Assembly (NCBI GenBank): GCA_050014395.1
Contig: JBEKDK010000001.1
Location: 1-64,000, forward strand
Length of the DNA stretch: 64,000 nucleotides
From: DASPOJ01 sp050014395
GTDB taxonomy: Bacteria; Acidobacteriota; Terriglobia; Acidiferrales; UBA7541
Direction: 5' to 3'
In this document: positions 25,115 to 33,717 of the stretch, piece after piece
How positions within the stretch are numbered: the first letter of the stretch is position 1
Layout of the letters: every line of letters starts with the position of its first letter
Position numbers and translations under genes: made by a program
The notes under the pieces: model-generated
The model's database searches: none
What the model saw: only the letters and a program-made list of their open reading frames with translations
Told to the model about the DNA's origin: nothing

Positions 25115-25804
25115 TCACGCGGACGCTCGATTCGCGCCGGCGGCCAAAAGCGCGGCGCGATCGAAATGCCGCGCGTAAGCATCGAGCAGCGTCGCGCGAT
25201 TCAGTGGCTGGGACCACGGAATGCGGCCGAGCACGCGCGTTTCCCCGTAATGTTCGATCGCGCGGCGATTTTCTTCATGTTCGTCGCCAATAAAAACGAT
25301 GCCGCGCACTTCCATCTGCGCCGCCCGCAGCGCCGCAAGCGTCAGCAGCGTGTGATTGATCGTGCCAAGCGTGCTGCGCGCCGCAACCAGCACGGGCAGC
25401 CCAATGAGCCGCATCAAATCGATCATCGTTTCGCTCTCGTTGATCGGCACCAGCGCGCCGCCCGCGCCCTCGACGATCCACGTTCGCGCCGCATCGCGCG
25501 GATCGGCCGGCGGCCACGCCAGCGCGTCCAGACGAATGCGCACCCCCGCTTCGCGCGCCGCCAAATGCGGCGAAACCGGCGGCTCGAATATGTAAGCCTC
25601 GGGCCGCAATCGCTCCTCGGAAACTTGCGCGAGCCGCCGCACCGTTTCGCGATCCGTCCCTTCGATCGAGCCTGTCTGAATCGGTTTCCAATAACACGCG
25701 TCATGCGCGGCCACGAGCAGCGCGGAAAGCGAAGTCTTCCCGATGCCGGTGTCTGTGCCGGTGATGAAGAATCCGTTCGTCAATTGTTCACCGCTGCGAG
25801 TCAA
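25115..25804 (-). CDS. bioD: Dethiobiotin synthetase
   Basis: ATP-dependent ring closure giving dethiobiotin. 229 residues, starting with FFITGTDTGIGKTSLSALLV, the P-loop with the GTDTxxGKT pattern. Further motifs are YWKPIQTGS, PVSPHLAAREAG and VEGAGGALVPINE. It is 15 bases from bioF and 20 from bioA. Confidence 0.95.
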   Translation of the reverse strand: MTRSGEQLTNGFFITGTDTGIGKTSLSALLVAAHDACYWKPIQTGSIEGTDRETVRRLAQVSEERLRPEAYIFEPPVSPHLAAREAGVRIRLDALAWPPADPRDAARTWIVEGAGGALVPINESETMIDLMRLIGLPVLVAARSTLGTINHTLLTLAALRAAQMEVRGIVFIGDEHEENRRAIEHYGETRVLGRIPWSQPLNRATLLDAYARHFDRAALLAAGANRASA

Positions 25805-25819
25805 TATCGCACACCCATT

Positions 25820-26986
25820 TCATTGCCCCGGCCCGCTCGCCGCGTGCTCGACATGCGTCGATTGCGACGCGGCCGCCGCGATCGCCGCCGCGAGTTCGCC
25901 GAGCACGCTTTCAGAGTGCCGCGCCGTCACCGAAAGCCGCAACCGCGCCGTTCCCTGCGGCACCGTCGGCGGGCGAATCGCGCGCACGCCGAAGCCCGCA
26001 GCGCGCAGCCGCTGCGCCACGCGCATCGCGCGCTCGTTTTCGCCCAAGATCACCGGCACGATCGGCGAAGTCCCCGCGGGAATTTCCAGGCCGCCGCGCC
26101 GCAATTCCGCGCGCAGGAATTGCGCCAAGCCCAGCACGCGCTCCCGCTCCGGATCCGCGCGCGAAGCCAGCTCGAATCCCGCGCGCACGTGCGCCGCGAA
26201 ATAAGGCGGCAACGCCGTGCTGAAAATAAATGTGCGCGCGCGATTGATCAGGAAATTTCGCAGCGTCTCGGAGCCGCACACAAACGCGCCGGAGGCAGCC
26301 AGCGCCTTGCCGCACGTGAAAATCGTCGCCAGGACGCGCCGCGCGAGTCCAGTTTCCGCCACCAAGCCGCGCCCCTGCGCGCCAAACACGCCGACGGCGT
26401 GCGCTTCGTCCACAATCAACTCCGCATCGTAGCGCTCGGCAAGTCGCGCGAGTTCCGCAAGCGGCGCGAGATCGCCTCCCATGCTGAACACGCTCTCGAC
26501 GACGATGAACCGCGCGCCGTCCGCGGGAGCCGCTCGCAGCGCGTCCTCGAGAAACGCAAGATCGAGATGCGGAAACACCACGCGCCGCGCTTTCGATAAA
26601 CGCATTCCATCGATCAAGCTCGCGTGATTCGCGCTATCGGAAAAAACTGTGTCGTCCGGCCCGAGCACGCTGGCGAGCAATCCGACATTCGCAAGGTAAC
26701 CCGACGTGAAGTAAAGTGCCGCTTCCGCGCCCACAAAGCGCGCGAAATCCGATTCCAGCGCGATCCATCGCTCGGAATTTCCGGAGAGCAGCCGCGAGCC
26801 CGTCGACGCGCCAAGTTCCGCGGTAACCAGCGCCGCCGCGACGGCCTGCTTGATGCGCGCATCCGAAGCCAAGCCAAGGTAATCGTTCGAGGAAAAATCC
26901 AAACTGTGCGGGGATTCCAGCGAGCGCAGCTGCGATGTGCGCTCGAGTTCAGCCAGTTCGCGCTTCAGGCGTTCGGCGATTCGCAC
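25820..26986 (-). CDS. bioF: 8-amino-7-oxononanoate synthase
   Basis: PLP enzyme condensing pimeloyl-ACP/CoA with alanine. 388 residues. It shows LDFSSNDYLGLASD, GASTGSRLLSGNS, IVDEAHAVGVFGAQGRG and the PLP-lysine motif TIFTCGKALAASGAFV. Ten bases separate it from bioB. Confidence 0.94.
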   Translation of the reverse strand: MRIAERLKRELAELERTSQLRSLESPHSLDFSSNDYLGLASDARIKQAVAAALVTAELGASTGSRLLSGNSERWIALESDFARFVGAEAALYFTSGYLANVGLLASVLGPDDTVFSDSANHASLIDGMRLSKARRVVFPHLDLAFLEDALRAAPADGARFIVVESVFSMGGDLAPLAELARLAERYDAELIVDEAHAVGVFGAQGRGLVAETGLARRVLATIFTCGKALAASGAFVCGSETLRNFLINRARTFIFSTALPPYFAAHVRAGFELASRADPERERVLGLAQFLRAELRRGGLEIPAGTSPIVPVILGENERAMRVAQRLRAAGFGVRAIRPPTVPQGTARLRLSVTARHSESVLGELAAAIAAAASQSTHVEHAASGPGQ

Positions 26987-26995
26987 GCCGCGGCC

Positions 26996-27985
26996 TCAGG
27001 CGCGCGCCAGCGGCTCAAGCCCGAGCTGGCGCATCAATTCGTAATCGTCGTTGGGCTCGGGATTGGGCGTGGTCAATAGTTTTTCGCCTATGAACAGCGA
27101 ATTCGCGCCGGCCACAAAGCACAGCGCCACAGCCTCGCGCGAAAGCGAGCGGCGCCCCGCGCTCAGCCGCACCATCGACGCCGGCATCACAATCCGCGCC
27201 GTGGCAATCACGCGCACCAGCGCCAGCGGATCGATCGGCTCGCGCTCGCCCAGCGGCGTTCCCTCGACGGGCACCAGCACGTTGATCGGCACGCTCTCCG
27301 GGTGCGGATCGAGCGTCGCCAGTTGCCACAGCAATCCCACGCGATCTTCGTTCGATTCGCCCATATTCAGAATCCCGCCGCAGCACACCGTGATTCCCGC
27401 GCGGCGCACGGCGTCCAGCGTGCGCAGCCGCTCGTCGTACAGGCGCGTGGTGATGATGCTGCCGTAAAATTCCGGCGAGCTATCAAGATTGTGGTTGTAA
27501 GCCGTCAATCCGGCTGCGGCCAATCGCTCAGCCTGCAAAGGCTCCAACATGCCCAGCGAGCAGCACACCTCCATGCCCAACGCCGCGACGTCGCGCACGA
27601 TTTCCAGCACGCGATCGAAATCCGGACCGTCCTGCACTTGCCGCCACGCCGCGCCCATGCAGAATCGCGTCGCGCCTTCGTCGCGCGCCTGCGTCGCATA
27701 CGCCACCACTTCGCCGCGATCCATCAGCGCGCCGCGCTCCACGCCGGTGGAATAATGCGCGCTTTGCGGGCAATACGCGCAATCCTCCGGGCAGCCGCCG
27801 GTCTTAATCGAAAGCAGCCGGCACAATTGCACCTTGTTGGCCGGATGAAATCGCCGATGCAACCCCTGCGCCTCGAAAATCAATTGCGGCAGCGGTTGTC
27901 CATGGATCGCCCGAATTTCATCGCGCGTCCAATCGTGCCGCACGAACTTGGAATTCGCCGCGATCGCTGCGCCGTGATCCGCCAA
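26996..27985 (-). CDS. bioB: Biotin synthase
   Basis: Radical SAM enzyme inserting sulfur into dethiobiotin. 329 residues. The 4Fe-4S motif is in KTGGCPEDCAYCPQSAHY (CxxxCxxC). NLDSSPEFYGSIITTR and AGANSLFIGEKLLTTPNPE are typical of BioB. First gene of the operon; no BirA-type operator was recognised upstream. The pimelate-forming genes are absent. Confidence 0.96.
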   Translation of the reverse strand: MADHGAAIAANSKFVRHDWTRDEIRAIHGQPLPQLIFEAQGLHRRFHPANKVQLCRLLSIKTGGCPEDCAYCPQSAHYSTGVERGALMDRGEVVAYATQARDEGATRFCMGAAWRQVQDGPDFDRVLEIVRDVAALGMEVCCSLGMLEPLQAERLAAAGLTAYNHNLDSSPEFYGSIITTRLYDERLRTLDAVRRAGITVCCGGILNMGESNEDRVGLLWQLATLDPHPESVPINVLVPVEGTPLGEREPIDPLALVRVIATARIVMPASMVRLSAGRRSLSREAVALCFVAGANSLFIGEKLLTTPNPEPNDDYELMRQLGLEPLARA

Positions 27986-28075
27986 GGAGTGCCTCCCGAA
28001 TGCCGCACGGCATTGTAGCGCAGAACCGCAACGAAGTTGCCACCCGCCAACTGGAGTACAATCGGTCGGCGAGTT

Positions 28076-28564
28076 ATGATCGACAATTCGAACTCGGCGT
28101 TGAATCGATTTCGTGTCGCGGCCGAAGCCTTTATCGAAGCGGTCGACTCAGCGCCGACTGTGAAACGCGACGCGTTCCTATCATCCATCAACCATTGCCT
28201 GGCCGAGCTCTACAGCAGTGCGCTCCGCCTGCCCGCGGTAGCTCCCGACACCTCACAGGTGGATGAGACACCATCTGTTAAACGCGAATGGGAAGGGTTG
28301 TTCCTGTCACTTCGAGAAAAAATTGGCCCGCTCGACGGCTACTGGAACGTCTTCGATTCGACCACAAAATCGACCACGGTCCAGGGAAGTCTATCTATCG
28401 ATATTTCGGAAATATACTCCGACATTAAGCAGGGCTTCCGCCTCGAAGTGGTAGGCGTTCCCGAGGCGGACTTTCTGTGGGACTTGCGCTTTTCTTTTCG
28501 GTCGCACTGGGGCAGACATGCCCTCGGAGCGTTGACCGCGATTCACGATCGTCACGTCGAGTAA
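28076..28564 (+). CDS. DUF5063-like protein
   Basis: 162 residues from ATG 28076, divergent from bioB. The N-terminal part, FRVAAEAFIEAVDSAP followed by LAELYSSALRLPAV, resembles DUF5063, a helical family of unknown function. No signal peptide or membrane helix. The frame stays open for 70 codons after its stop, up to 28777. The link to the bio operon is probably only positional. Confidence 0.65.
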   Translation: MIDNSNSALNRFRVAAEAFIEAVDSAPTVKRDAFLSSINHCLAELYSSALRLPAVAPDTSQVDETPSVKREWEGLFLSLREKIGPLDGYWNVFDSTTKSTTVQGSLSIDISEIYSDIKQGFRLEVVGVPEADFLWDLRFSFRSHWGRHALGALTAIHDRHVE

Positions 28565-28757
28565 ATCGGTAACAGGAAGCGAGGTCGAGGCCTCTTTCGT
28601 CCACCGAAGGCTGTGGCGGAGTTGGCCGAAGGCGCGCTGACAGGTCCGACATTCTTAGAGATCTCTGATAACTTGAGTAAGTTGGCTTGGGGTCGTCGCA
28701 CGGTTCTTCCCCAGTTGCTGGCGTGGTTAGCTCCGGTTACCATACCTAGAGGACACG
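28565..28757 (+). other. Intergenic stretch ahead of homospermidine synthase, with an open frame
   Basis: Between the DUF5063 stop and the hss start, the same reading frame is open to 28777 and encodes AVAELAEGALTGPTFLEISD and more. No good start or ribosome site was seen; a GTG lies near 28612. It may be a degenerate gene fragment. A TTGCTG-17-TACCAT promoter-like pair lies at 28715-28743 but would leave a very short 5' leader. Confidence 0.3.
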
Positions 28758-30221
28758 ATGCTTACGTTTCAAAATAAAATCTTGCTCGTCGGTTTTGGGG
28801 CGGTGGCGCGATGCACGTTGCCCATTTTGGTGAAACACCTCAGCGTTGATCCGAAGCAGATCACCATTCTTGATTTTGAGCCGAACGAAGAAGCTCTAAA
28901 GCCCTGGCTCGAACAAGGCGTCACTTTCGTCAAGGATCGTGTGACGCCCGAAAATCTGGGAAGCGTGCTGGGCAGGTATCTCTCGCCCGGCGGGCTGCTC
29001 ATCGACCTCGCGTGGAATATCGACTGCCTTGAAATTGTGCAGTGGTGCCACGACCACGGCGTTCTTTACATAAACACCTCGGTGGAAGTCTGGGACCCGT
29101 ACTCCGGCGCTGCGAACAAGCCTCCTACCGAGCGAACGCTTTATTGGCGCCATATGAAACTGCGGCGGATGATCGCAGTTTGGAGCGAGCCAGGGCCGAC
29201 CGCCGTAGTCGAACACGGAGCGAATCCCGGCCTGATCAGCCATTTCACCAAGCAGGCTCTTCTGGATATCGCGGACCGCGCGCTCGCGGAAAAAAAATTC
29301 AGCGGCCCGCAATCCGAGAAAATCGCTCACCACGCGAAGGCCAAGGAATTCAACCATCTGGCTCAACAACTGGGCGTCAAAGTGATTCACTGCAGCGAGC
29401 GCGACACGCAGATCACCGATCAACCGAAGGAAGTAAACGAATTCGTGAATACCTGGAGCGTCGAAGGATTCCGCGAAGAAGGCACCACCACGGCCGAACT
29501 CGGCTGGGGCACTCATGAAAAGGAGCTACCGGCTTTCGCCTATGAACATTCCGACGGTCCGCGAAGCCAGATCTGCCTGGCGCGCATGGGCATCAACACG
29601 TACGTCGTAAGCTGGGTGCCCCCGGATCACCACATCGTCGGAATGATCGTGCGCCACGGCGAGTCATTCACGATCACCGAGAAGCTCACAGTTTGGCAAG
29701 ACGGCAAGGCGATCTATCGCCCTACGGTCCACTACGCTTACTGTCCGTGCGACTGCGCCATTGATTCGCTCTACGAGTTGCGCGGCGACAACTACGAGTT
29801 GCAGCCGCGCATTCGTATCATGACCGACGAAATCACAAGTGGCGCCGATATTCTGGGCGCGCTGGTGATGGGGCATCCTTTTCAATCCTGGTGGTGCGGC
29901 AGCGACCTGGATATCGAGGAGTCGCGCCGCTTGGTTCCGCACCAGAACGCCACCACCATGCAAGTCGCCATCTCGGTGGTCGCTGCGTCCCTGTGGATGA
30001 TCGAAAATCCGCGCCGTGGACTCTGCGTGCCCGACGATCTCCCGCATGATTATGTGCTGGACATCAGCAAGCCCTACTTGGGCAAGTTCGTTTCGGTGGC
30101 TTCAGACTGGACTCCGCTGAAAAGCTACGTCAACCACTTCAGCGGATACAACAAGCCGCATCACGATCTCTCCGACCCATGGCAGTTCAAGAATTTTCTG
30201 ATCGCGGAAGGCAGCGACTGA
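28758..30221 (+). CDS. hss: Homospermidine synthase
   Basis: 487 residues. NAD site in ILLVGFGAVARCTLPIL at the N-terminus, and VVEHGANPGLISHFTKQAL within the saccharopine-dehydrogenase-like fold. Homospermidine synthase uses NAD to join putrescine units into sym-homospermidine. The next gene, 24 bases later, is a decarboxylase that would supply putrescine. Length and motifs fit the bacterial HSS family. Confidence 0.9.
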   Translation: MLTFQNKILLVGFGAVARCTLPILVKHLSVDPKQITILDFEPNEEALKPWLEQGVTFVKDRVTPENLGSVLGRYLSPGGLLIDLAWNIDCLEIVQWCHDHGVLYINTSVEVWDPYSGAANKPPTERTLYWRHMKLRRMIAVWSEPGPTAVVEHGANPGLISHFTKQALLDIADRALAEKKFSGPQSEKIAHHAKAKEFNHLAQQLGVKVIHCSERDTQITDQPKEVNEFVNTWSVEGFREEGTTTAELGWGTHEKELPAFAYEHSDGPRSQICLARMGINTYVVSWVPPDHHIVGMIVRHGESFTITEKLTVWQDGKAIYRPTVHYAYCPCDCAIDSLYELRGDNYELQPRIRIMTDEITSGADILGALVMGHPFQSWWCGSDLDIEESRRLVPHQNATTMQVAISVVAASLWMIENPRRGLCVPDDLPHDYVLDISKPYLGKFVSVASDWTPLKSYVNHFSGYNKPHHDLSDPWQFKNFLIAEGSD

Positions 30222-30245
30222 ACCGCAAGGCAGCGCGGTAAATCG

Positions 30246-31397
30246 ATGGACCAAAGAACACTACTGCAACTCGCCAAGACGCACGGCACGCCGCTTTTCG
30301 TGGTGGACCACAAGGTGCTCCGGGATAACTACGCCCAATTTCGCAAGTATCTGCCGCGCGTACAGGTCTACTTTGCGGTTAAGGCCAATCCCGATCCCGC
30401 GATCGTGCAGACGTTCTACGATGCCGGAGCCAGTTTTGACGTCGCCAGCGTTGCCGAGTTCATGACCGTTCACAAGCTTATCGAGAATCTTCCCGACAAA
30501 GAACGCCAGGATTACATTTGGGATCGCATTATTTACGCGAACCCGATTAAAACGGTTGAAACGCTCGAACTTCTGGAACCGTACAAGCCGCTGGTCACCT
30601 ACGATAACCCCGAGGAAGTTATCAAAATCGCCCGCCATGCGCCGCACTCCGGCCTGGTGATGCGCTTGTGCGTTCCTAACACCGGCTCGATGGTGGAGCT
30701 TTCCAGCAAGTTCGGCGCGGCGCCCGGCGAGGCCGTGGATCTGATCGCTTTCGCCCATAACAACAAGCTCGAGGTCGAAGGAGTAAGCTTCCACGTCGGC
30801 AGCCAGTGCACGAACCCACAGAATTACAGCCAGGCGCTGAGCATTGCTGCGGGAATTTTCGAGGAAGCCAAATCCCGGGGCTTTAACCTTAAGCTCATTG
30901 ACATCGGCGGCGGTTTCCCCGCTCACTACGACGCTTCGGTCCCGCACTTCACCCGAGTCGCCTCAATGATCAACACGGAGCTGGATCGTCTTTTCCCCCC
31001 ACCGATCGAACTGCTGGCGGAGCCGGGCCGTTTCCTGGTGGCCTCCGCCGCTACAGCCGTCGCACAAATCATAGGCAAGGCGATCCGCGGAGGTAAGCTT
31101 TGCTATTACATTAATGACGGCGTCTATCAGACCTTTAGCGGCGTGATTTTTGACCACTGTCAGTATCCCCTGAAAAGCTTCAAGAAAGGCCCCACCCAGA
31201 TTTGCTCCGTTTTCGGCCCCACCTGCGACGCCCTCGATACAATCAGCATCACTGAGGAACTCCCGGACTTGGAGATCGGCGATCTGCTCTACGCGGAAAA
31301 CATCGGCGCCTATTCCGCTGCCAGCAGCACAAATTTCAACGGCTTCCCGCCGGCCAAAGTCGTACATGTGAACCAAGAGGTTGCCGTCGCAAGCTAA
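30246..31397 (+). CDS. Type III PLP-dependent ornithine/lysine decarboxylase
   Basis: 383 residues, alanine racemase-like fold. PLP lysine in VYFAVKANPDPAIV, the SFHVGSQC motif, GGGFPAHY binding phosphate, and catalytic Cys in FGPTCDALD. This is the eukaryotic-type ODC family; homologues include carboxynorspermidine decarboxylase and lysine decarboxylase. Next to homospermidine synthase, ornithine decarboxylation to putrescine is the simplest role. Confidence 0.88.
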   Translation: MDQRTLLQLAKTHGTPLFVVDHKVLRDNYAQFRKYLPRVQVYFAVKANPDPAIVQTFYDAGASFDVASVAEFMTVHKLIENLPDKERQDYIWDRIIYANPIKTVETLELLEPYKPLVTYDNPEEVIKIARHAPHSGLVMRLCVPNTGSMVELSSKFGAAPGEAVDLIAFAHNNKLEVEGVSFHVGSQCTNPQNYSQALSIAAGIFEEAKSRGFNLKLIDIGGGFPAHYDASVPHFTRVASMINTELDRLFPPPIELLAEPGRFLVASAATAVAQIIGKAIRGGKLCYYINDGVYQTFSGVIFDHCQYPLKSFKKGPTQICSVFGPTCDALDTISITEELPDLEIGDLLYAENIGAYSAASSTNFNGFPPAKVVHVNQEVAVAS

Positions 31398-31441
31398 GCG
31401 CGCCCCGCTTCGCCACCGCGGCATTCTGCTTCTTGAGCCGA

Positions 31442-31828
31442 TTATCGCGACTTCGCTTTTTCCTTTTCGTTTTCAGCTCGCAGCTTCTTGAGCAGCGGCC
31501 GGCGCCAAATCATGCGCAGGGAAAAGACGGTAAGAAAGAACAGCCCGGCGACGAAGGTGTCGTACTTCTCGCAAAGAATCCAAGAGCAAGCGAGGACAAT
31601 CCCGCCTCCCAAAGAAAGAATTAGTATGTCACGGAGAGCTTTCCGCCCCCAGAAAGGAGTCTGACGAAACCATACGAGGATGCTGGCATTGACCAGAATT
31701 ACGACACAAGCACACGCCGTGAGAGGCCTCAGGTGAGCCTCTCCCACGAGCCCGAAAACCGCGGCGCCACCCAAAGTCAGGATCGCGACGAACGCCACGA
31801 GCCATCGGCGATGCTTCCACGGCAACAT
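31442..31828 (-). CDS. Hypothetical membrane protein
   Basis: 128 residues with three or four hydrophobic helices (VAFVAILTLGGAAVFGLVG near the start) and a basic C-terminus. No domain recognised. Convergent with the decarboxylase gene. Start ATG at 31828. Confidence 0.5.
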   Translation of the reverse strand: MLPWKHRRWLVAFVAILTLGGAAVFGLVGEAHLRPLTACACVVILVNASILVWFRQTPFWGRKALRDILILSLGGGIVLACSWILCEKYDTFVAGLFFLTVFSLRMIWRRPLLKKLRAENEKEKAKSR

Positions 31829-31937
31829 TGGGCTGCACTTTAGGCTGGAATCGCGGCGTAGTAAAGACGACCACCGAGGATGCTATCAGAACCACCCCTC
31901 TGTTCAATACGTTGCGCCCAGTCGCGATGCCGAGGGT

Positions 31938-32324
31938 ATGATGGCGGAAATGCTGGTCCATTGCCCAACATGCGAAGAGTCGTTCGACCTGGCCGCGAGG
32001 GAGCGGCCCGCTGGCGCGGCGGGTGGTTCCTTTTGCCCGCACTGTCACGAGCGGTTCGCCATTCCTGGGCCCAGCAAAACCATCGCGTTGGCGTCGCTGG
32101 CAATCGCTGTGGGATTTCTGGCCTTGGTCGGAGTTCGGTCGATTATCGTTCTTGCTGTAGGATCGGCTCTGCTCTGGCTCCCAATTTCCCTCTTTCTAGG
32201 CGCAGCGCGGATGCGCAGCAAGGGGGTCGTCCTTCGCAAATGGAAGCCCAGAAGAAGAACCTTCTTCGAGTGGTTGTACGAGCGTGACACCACGCCCGCG
32301 TTGTTCGATAAAAAACCACGCTAA
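31938..32324 (+). CDS. Zinc-ribbon small membrane protein
   Basis: 128 residues. The N-terminal zinc ribbon has CPTCEESFDL and FCPHCHERF (two CxxC pairs), followed by two adjacent helices (IALASLAIAVGFLALVGV, then VLAVGSALLWLPISLFLG) and a basic tail. Function unknown. Two ATG codons open the frame. Confidence 0.55.
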   Translation: MMAEMLVHCPTCEESFDLAARERPAGAAGGSFCPHCHERFAIPGPSKTIALASLAIAVGFLALVGVRSIIVLAVGSALLWLPISLFLGAARMRSKGVVLRKWKPRRRTFFEWLYERDTTPALFDKKPR

Positions 32325-32422
32325 ATCCTTCGGTGAATGCAGGTAGGTCAGGATATTGGAATCCCATCTGCCACCGCCCCGCAGTTCAATTGGGCCCCAA
32401 ATCCCTGTATAGTTTTAAGATT

Positions 32423-33472
32423 GTGCCGGGTAACGTCAAATTGAGGAGGCGTCTGCGCTCGCTGCGCACGCGCGTGCGCGAAATGCGCGGCGTGGTCTGG
32501 GGCCTGCTCTCCACGCGCCATCCGCTGCTGGTGCATATCATCCCGATTCGCCGCTGCAATCTGGCCTGCACGTATTGCAATGAGTTCGACGATTTCTCCG
32601 AGCCGGTGCCGCTCGACGAAATGAAGCGCCGCCTCGATCTGCTCGCGGAGATGGGCGCGGCGGTTGTCACCATCAGCGGCGGCGAACCGCTGCTGCATCC
32701 GCAACTCGACGACGTGATTGCCCACATGCGCCGCCGCGGCATGCTCTCCGGCCTGATCACCAACGGCTATCTGCTCACGGCCGAGCGCATCGAGCGCCTG
32801 AATCGCGCCGGCCTCGAGTATTTGCAAATCAGCGTGGACAACGTGCAGCCCGACGAAGTCTCCAAGAAAAGCCTGAAGGTGCTCGATCAAAAATTGAAGC
32901 TGCTGGCCGAAAACGCCGTGTTCCAAGTGAATATCAATTCCGTGCTCGGCAGCGGCGTGAAAAATCCCGAAGACGCGCTGACCGTAGCGCGCCGCGCGCA
33001 GCAATTCGGCTTCACCAGCACCGTCGGCATCCTCCACGACGGCGCGGGCCAATTGAAGCCGCTCGGCGAGCGCGAGCAGCAAATCTTTGAAGAGATCATG
33101 GCCATGGGCAAGCGCTCGTTCTCGCGCCTGAATGGTTTTCAGCACAACATCGCGCGCGGCAAACCGAACGAGTGGCGCTGCCGCTCCGGCTCGCGCTACC
33201 TCTACATTTGCGAAGACGGCCTAGTCCACTGGTGCTCGCAGCAGCGCGGCTACCCGGGAATTCCGCTGGCGGAGTACACGCCCGAAATTCGCCGCCGCGA
33301 GTATTTCACGGTAAAACCCTGCGCGCCGAAGTGCACCGTTTCCTGCGTCCAGCAAATCGCCGTCGTCGACAACTGGCGCGGCCCGCAAACCCTGAAACCC
33401 CAAGCCGCTCCCCCGCCGCAAGCCCCGCCGCTTGTGCATTTGACCGGCGCCGGCTCCCGCCATCCGGACTAG
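32423..33472 (+). CDS. Radical SAM protein with C-terminal cysteine cluster
   Basis: The 4Fe-4S motif is RRCNLACTYCNEFDD (CxxxCxxC), followed by VTISGGEPLLHP, the SAM-binding Gly-Glu motif. The C-terminal third has further cysteines (WRCRSG, ICEDGLVHWCSQQ, KPCAPKCTVSCVQQ), suggesting an auxiliary cluster or SPASM-like module. The substrate is unknown. The open frame starts at GTG 32333, but the Arg-rich VPGNVKLRRRLRSL from GTG 32423 looks like a more natural N-terminus; ATG 32483 is also possible. Ends in a Pro-rich tail. Confidence 0.8.
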   Translation: MPGNVKLRRRLRSLRTRVREMRGVVWGLLSTRHPLLVHIIPIRRCNLACTYCNEFDDFSEPVPLDEMKRRLDLLAEMGAAVVTISGGEPLLHPQLDDVIAHMRRRGMLSGLITNGYLLTAERIERLNRAGLEYLQISVDNVQPDEVSKKSLKVLDQKLKLLAENAVFQVNINSVLGSGVKNPEDALTVARRAQQFGFTSTVGILHDGAGQLKPLGEREQQIFEEIMAMGKRSFSRLNGFQHNIARGKPNEWRCRSGSRYLYICEDGLVHWCSQQRGYPGIPLAEYTPEIRRREYFTVKPCAPKCTVSCVQQIAVVDNWRGPQTLKPQAAPPPQAPPLVHLTGAGSRHPD

Positions 33473-33717
33473 CCAGTTCTACTTCGCCCCACTTTCGCCT
33501 TTTGTTGCGCCTGCGGAACACTGTACCTCGCCGTCGTTGACGCTCGCTCCCCCACGCGCTATCAATGAATCAGACGCGGCGACCCAGCTGCCCCACAAGG
33601 CCGCAGGAATATTCGCCCCGAGGCCCGCGCGGTTTCTAGCCAGTTTCCGCCGGCGCCGCCCAACGCAGTCTTCACAGGCCGCCGAAGGCATTCTTCGCGT
33701 CAATTATTGTGTCCTCT

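Noticed and set aside
25166..26599. 477-codon plus-strand frame opposite bioD and bioF
   Set aside because: It lies wholly opposite well-supported biotin genes; Arg/His-rich translation, typical of a shadow frame.
28608..28690. tRNA-Ser/Leu-like start (GGCGGAGTTGGCCGAAGG)
   Set aside because: There is no matching acceptor 3' end, anticodon arm or T arm; resemblance is limited to the D-arm region.
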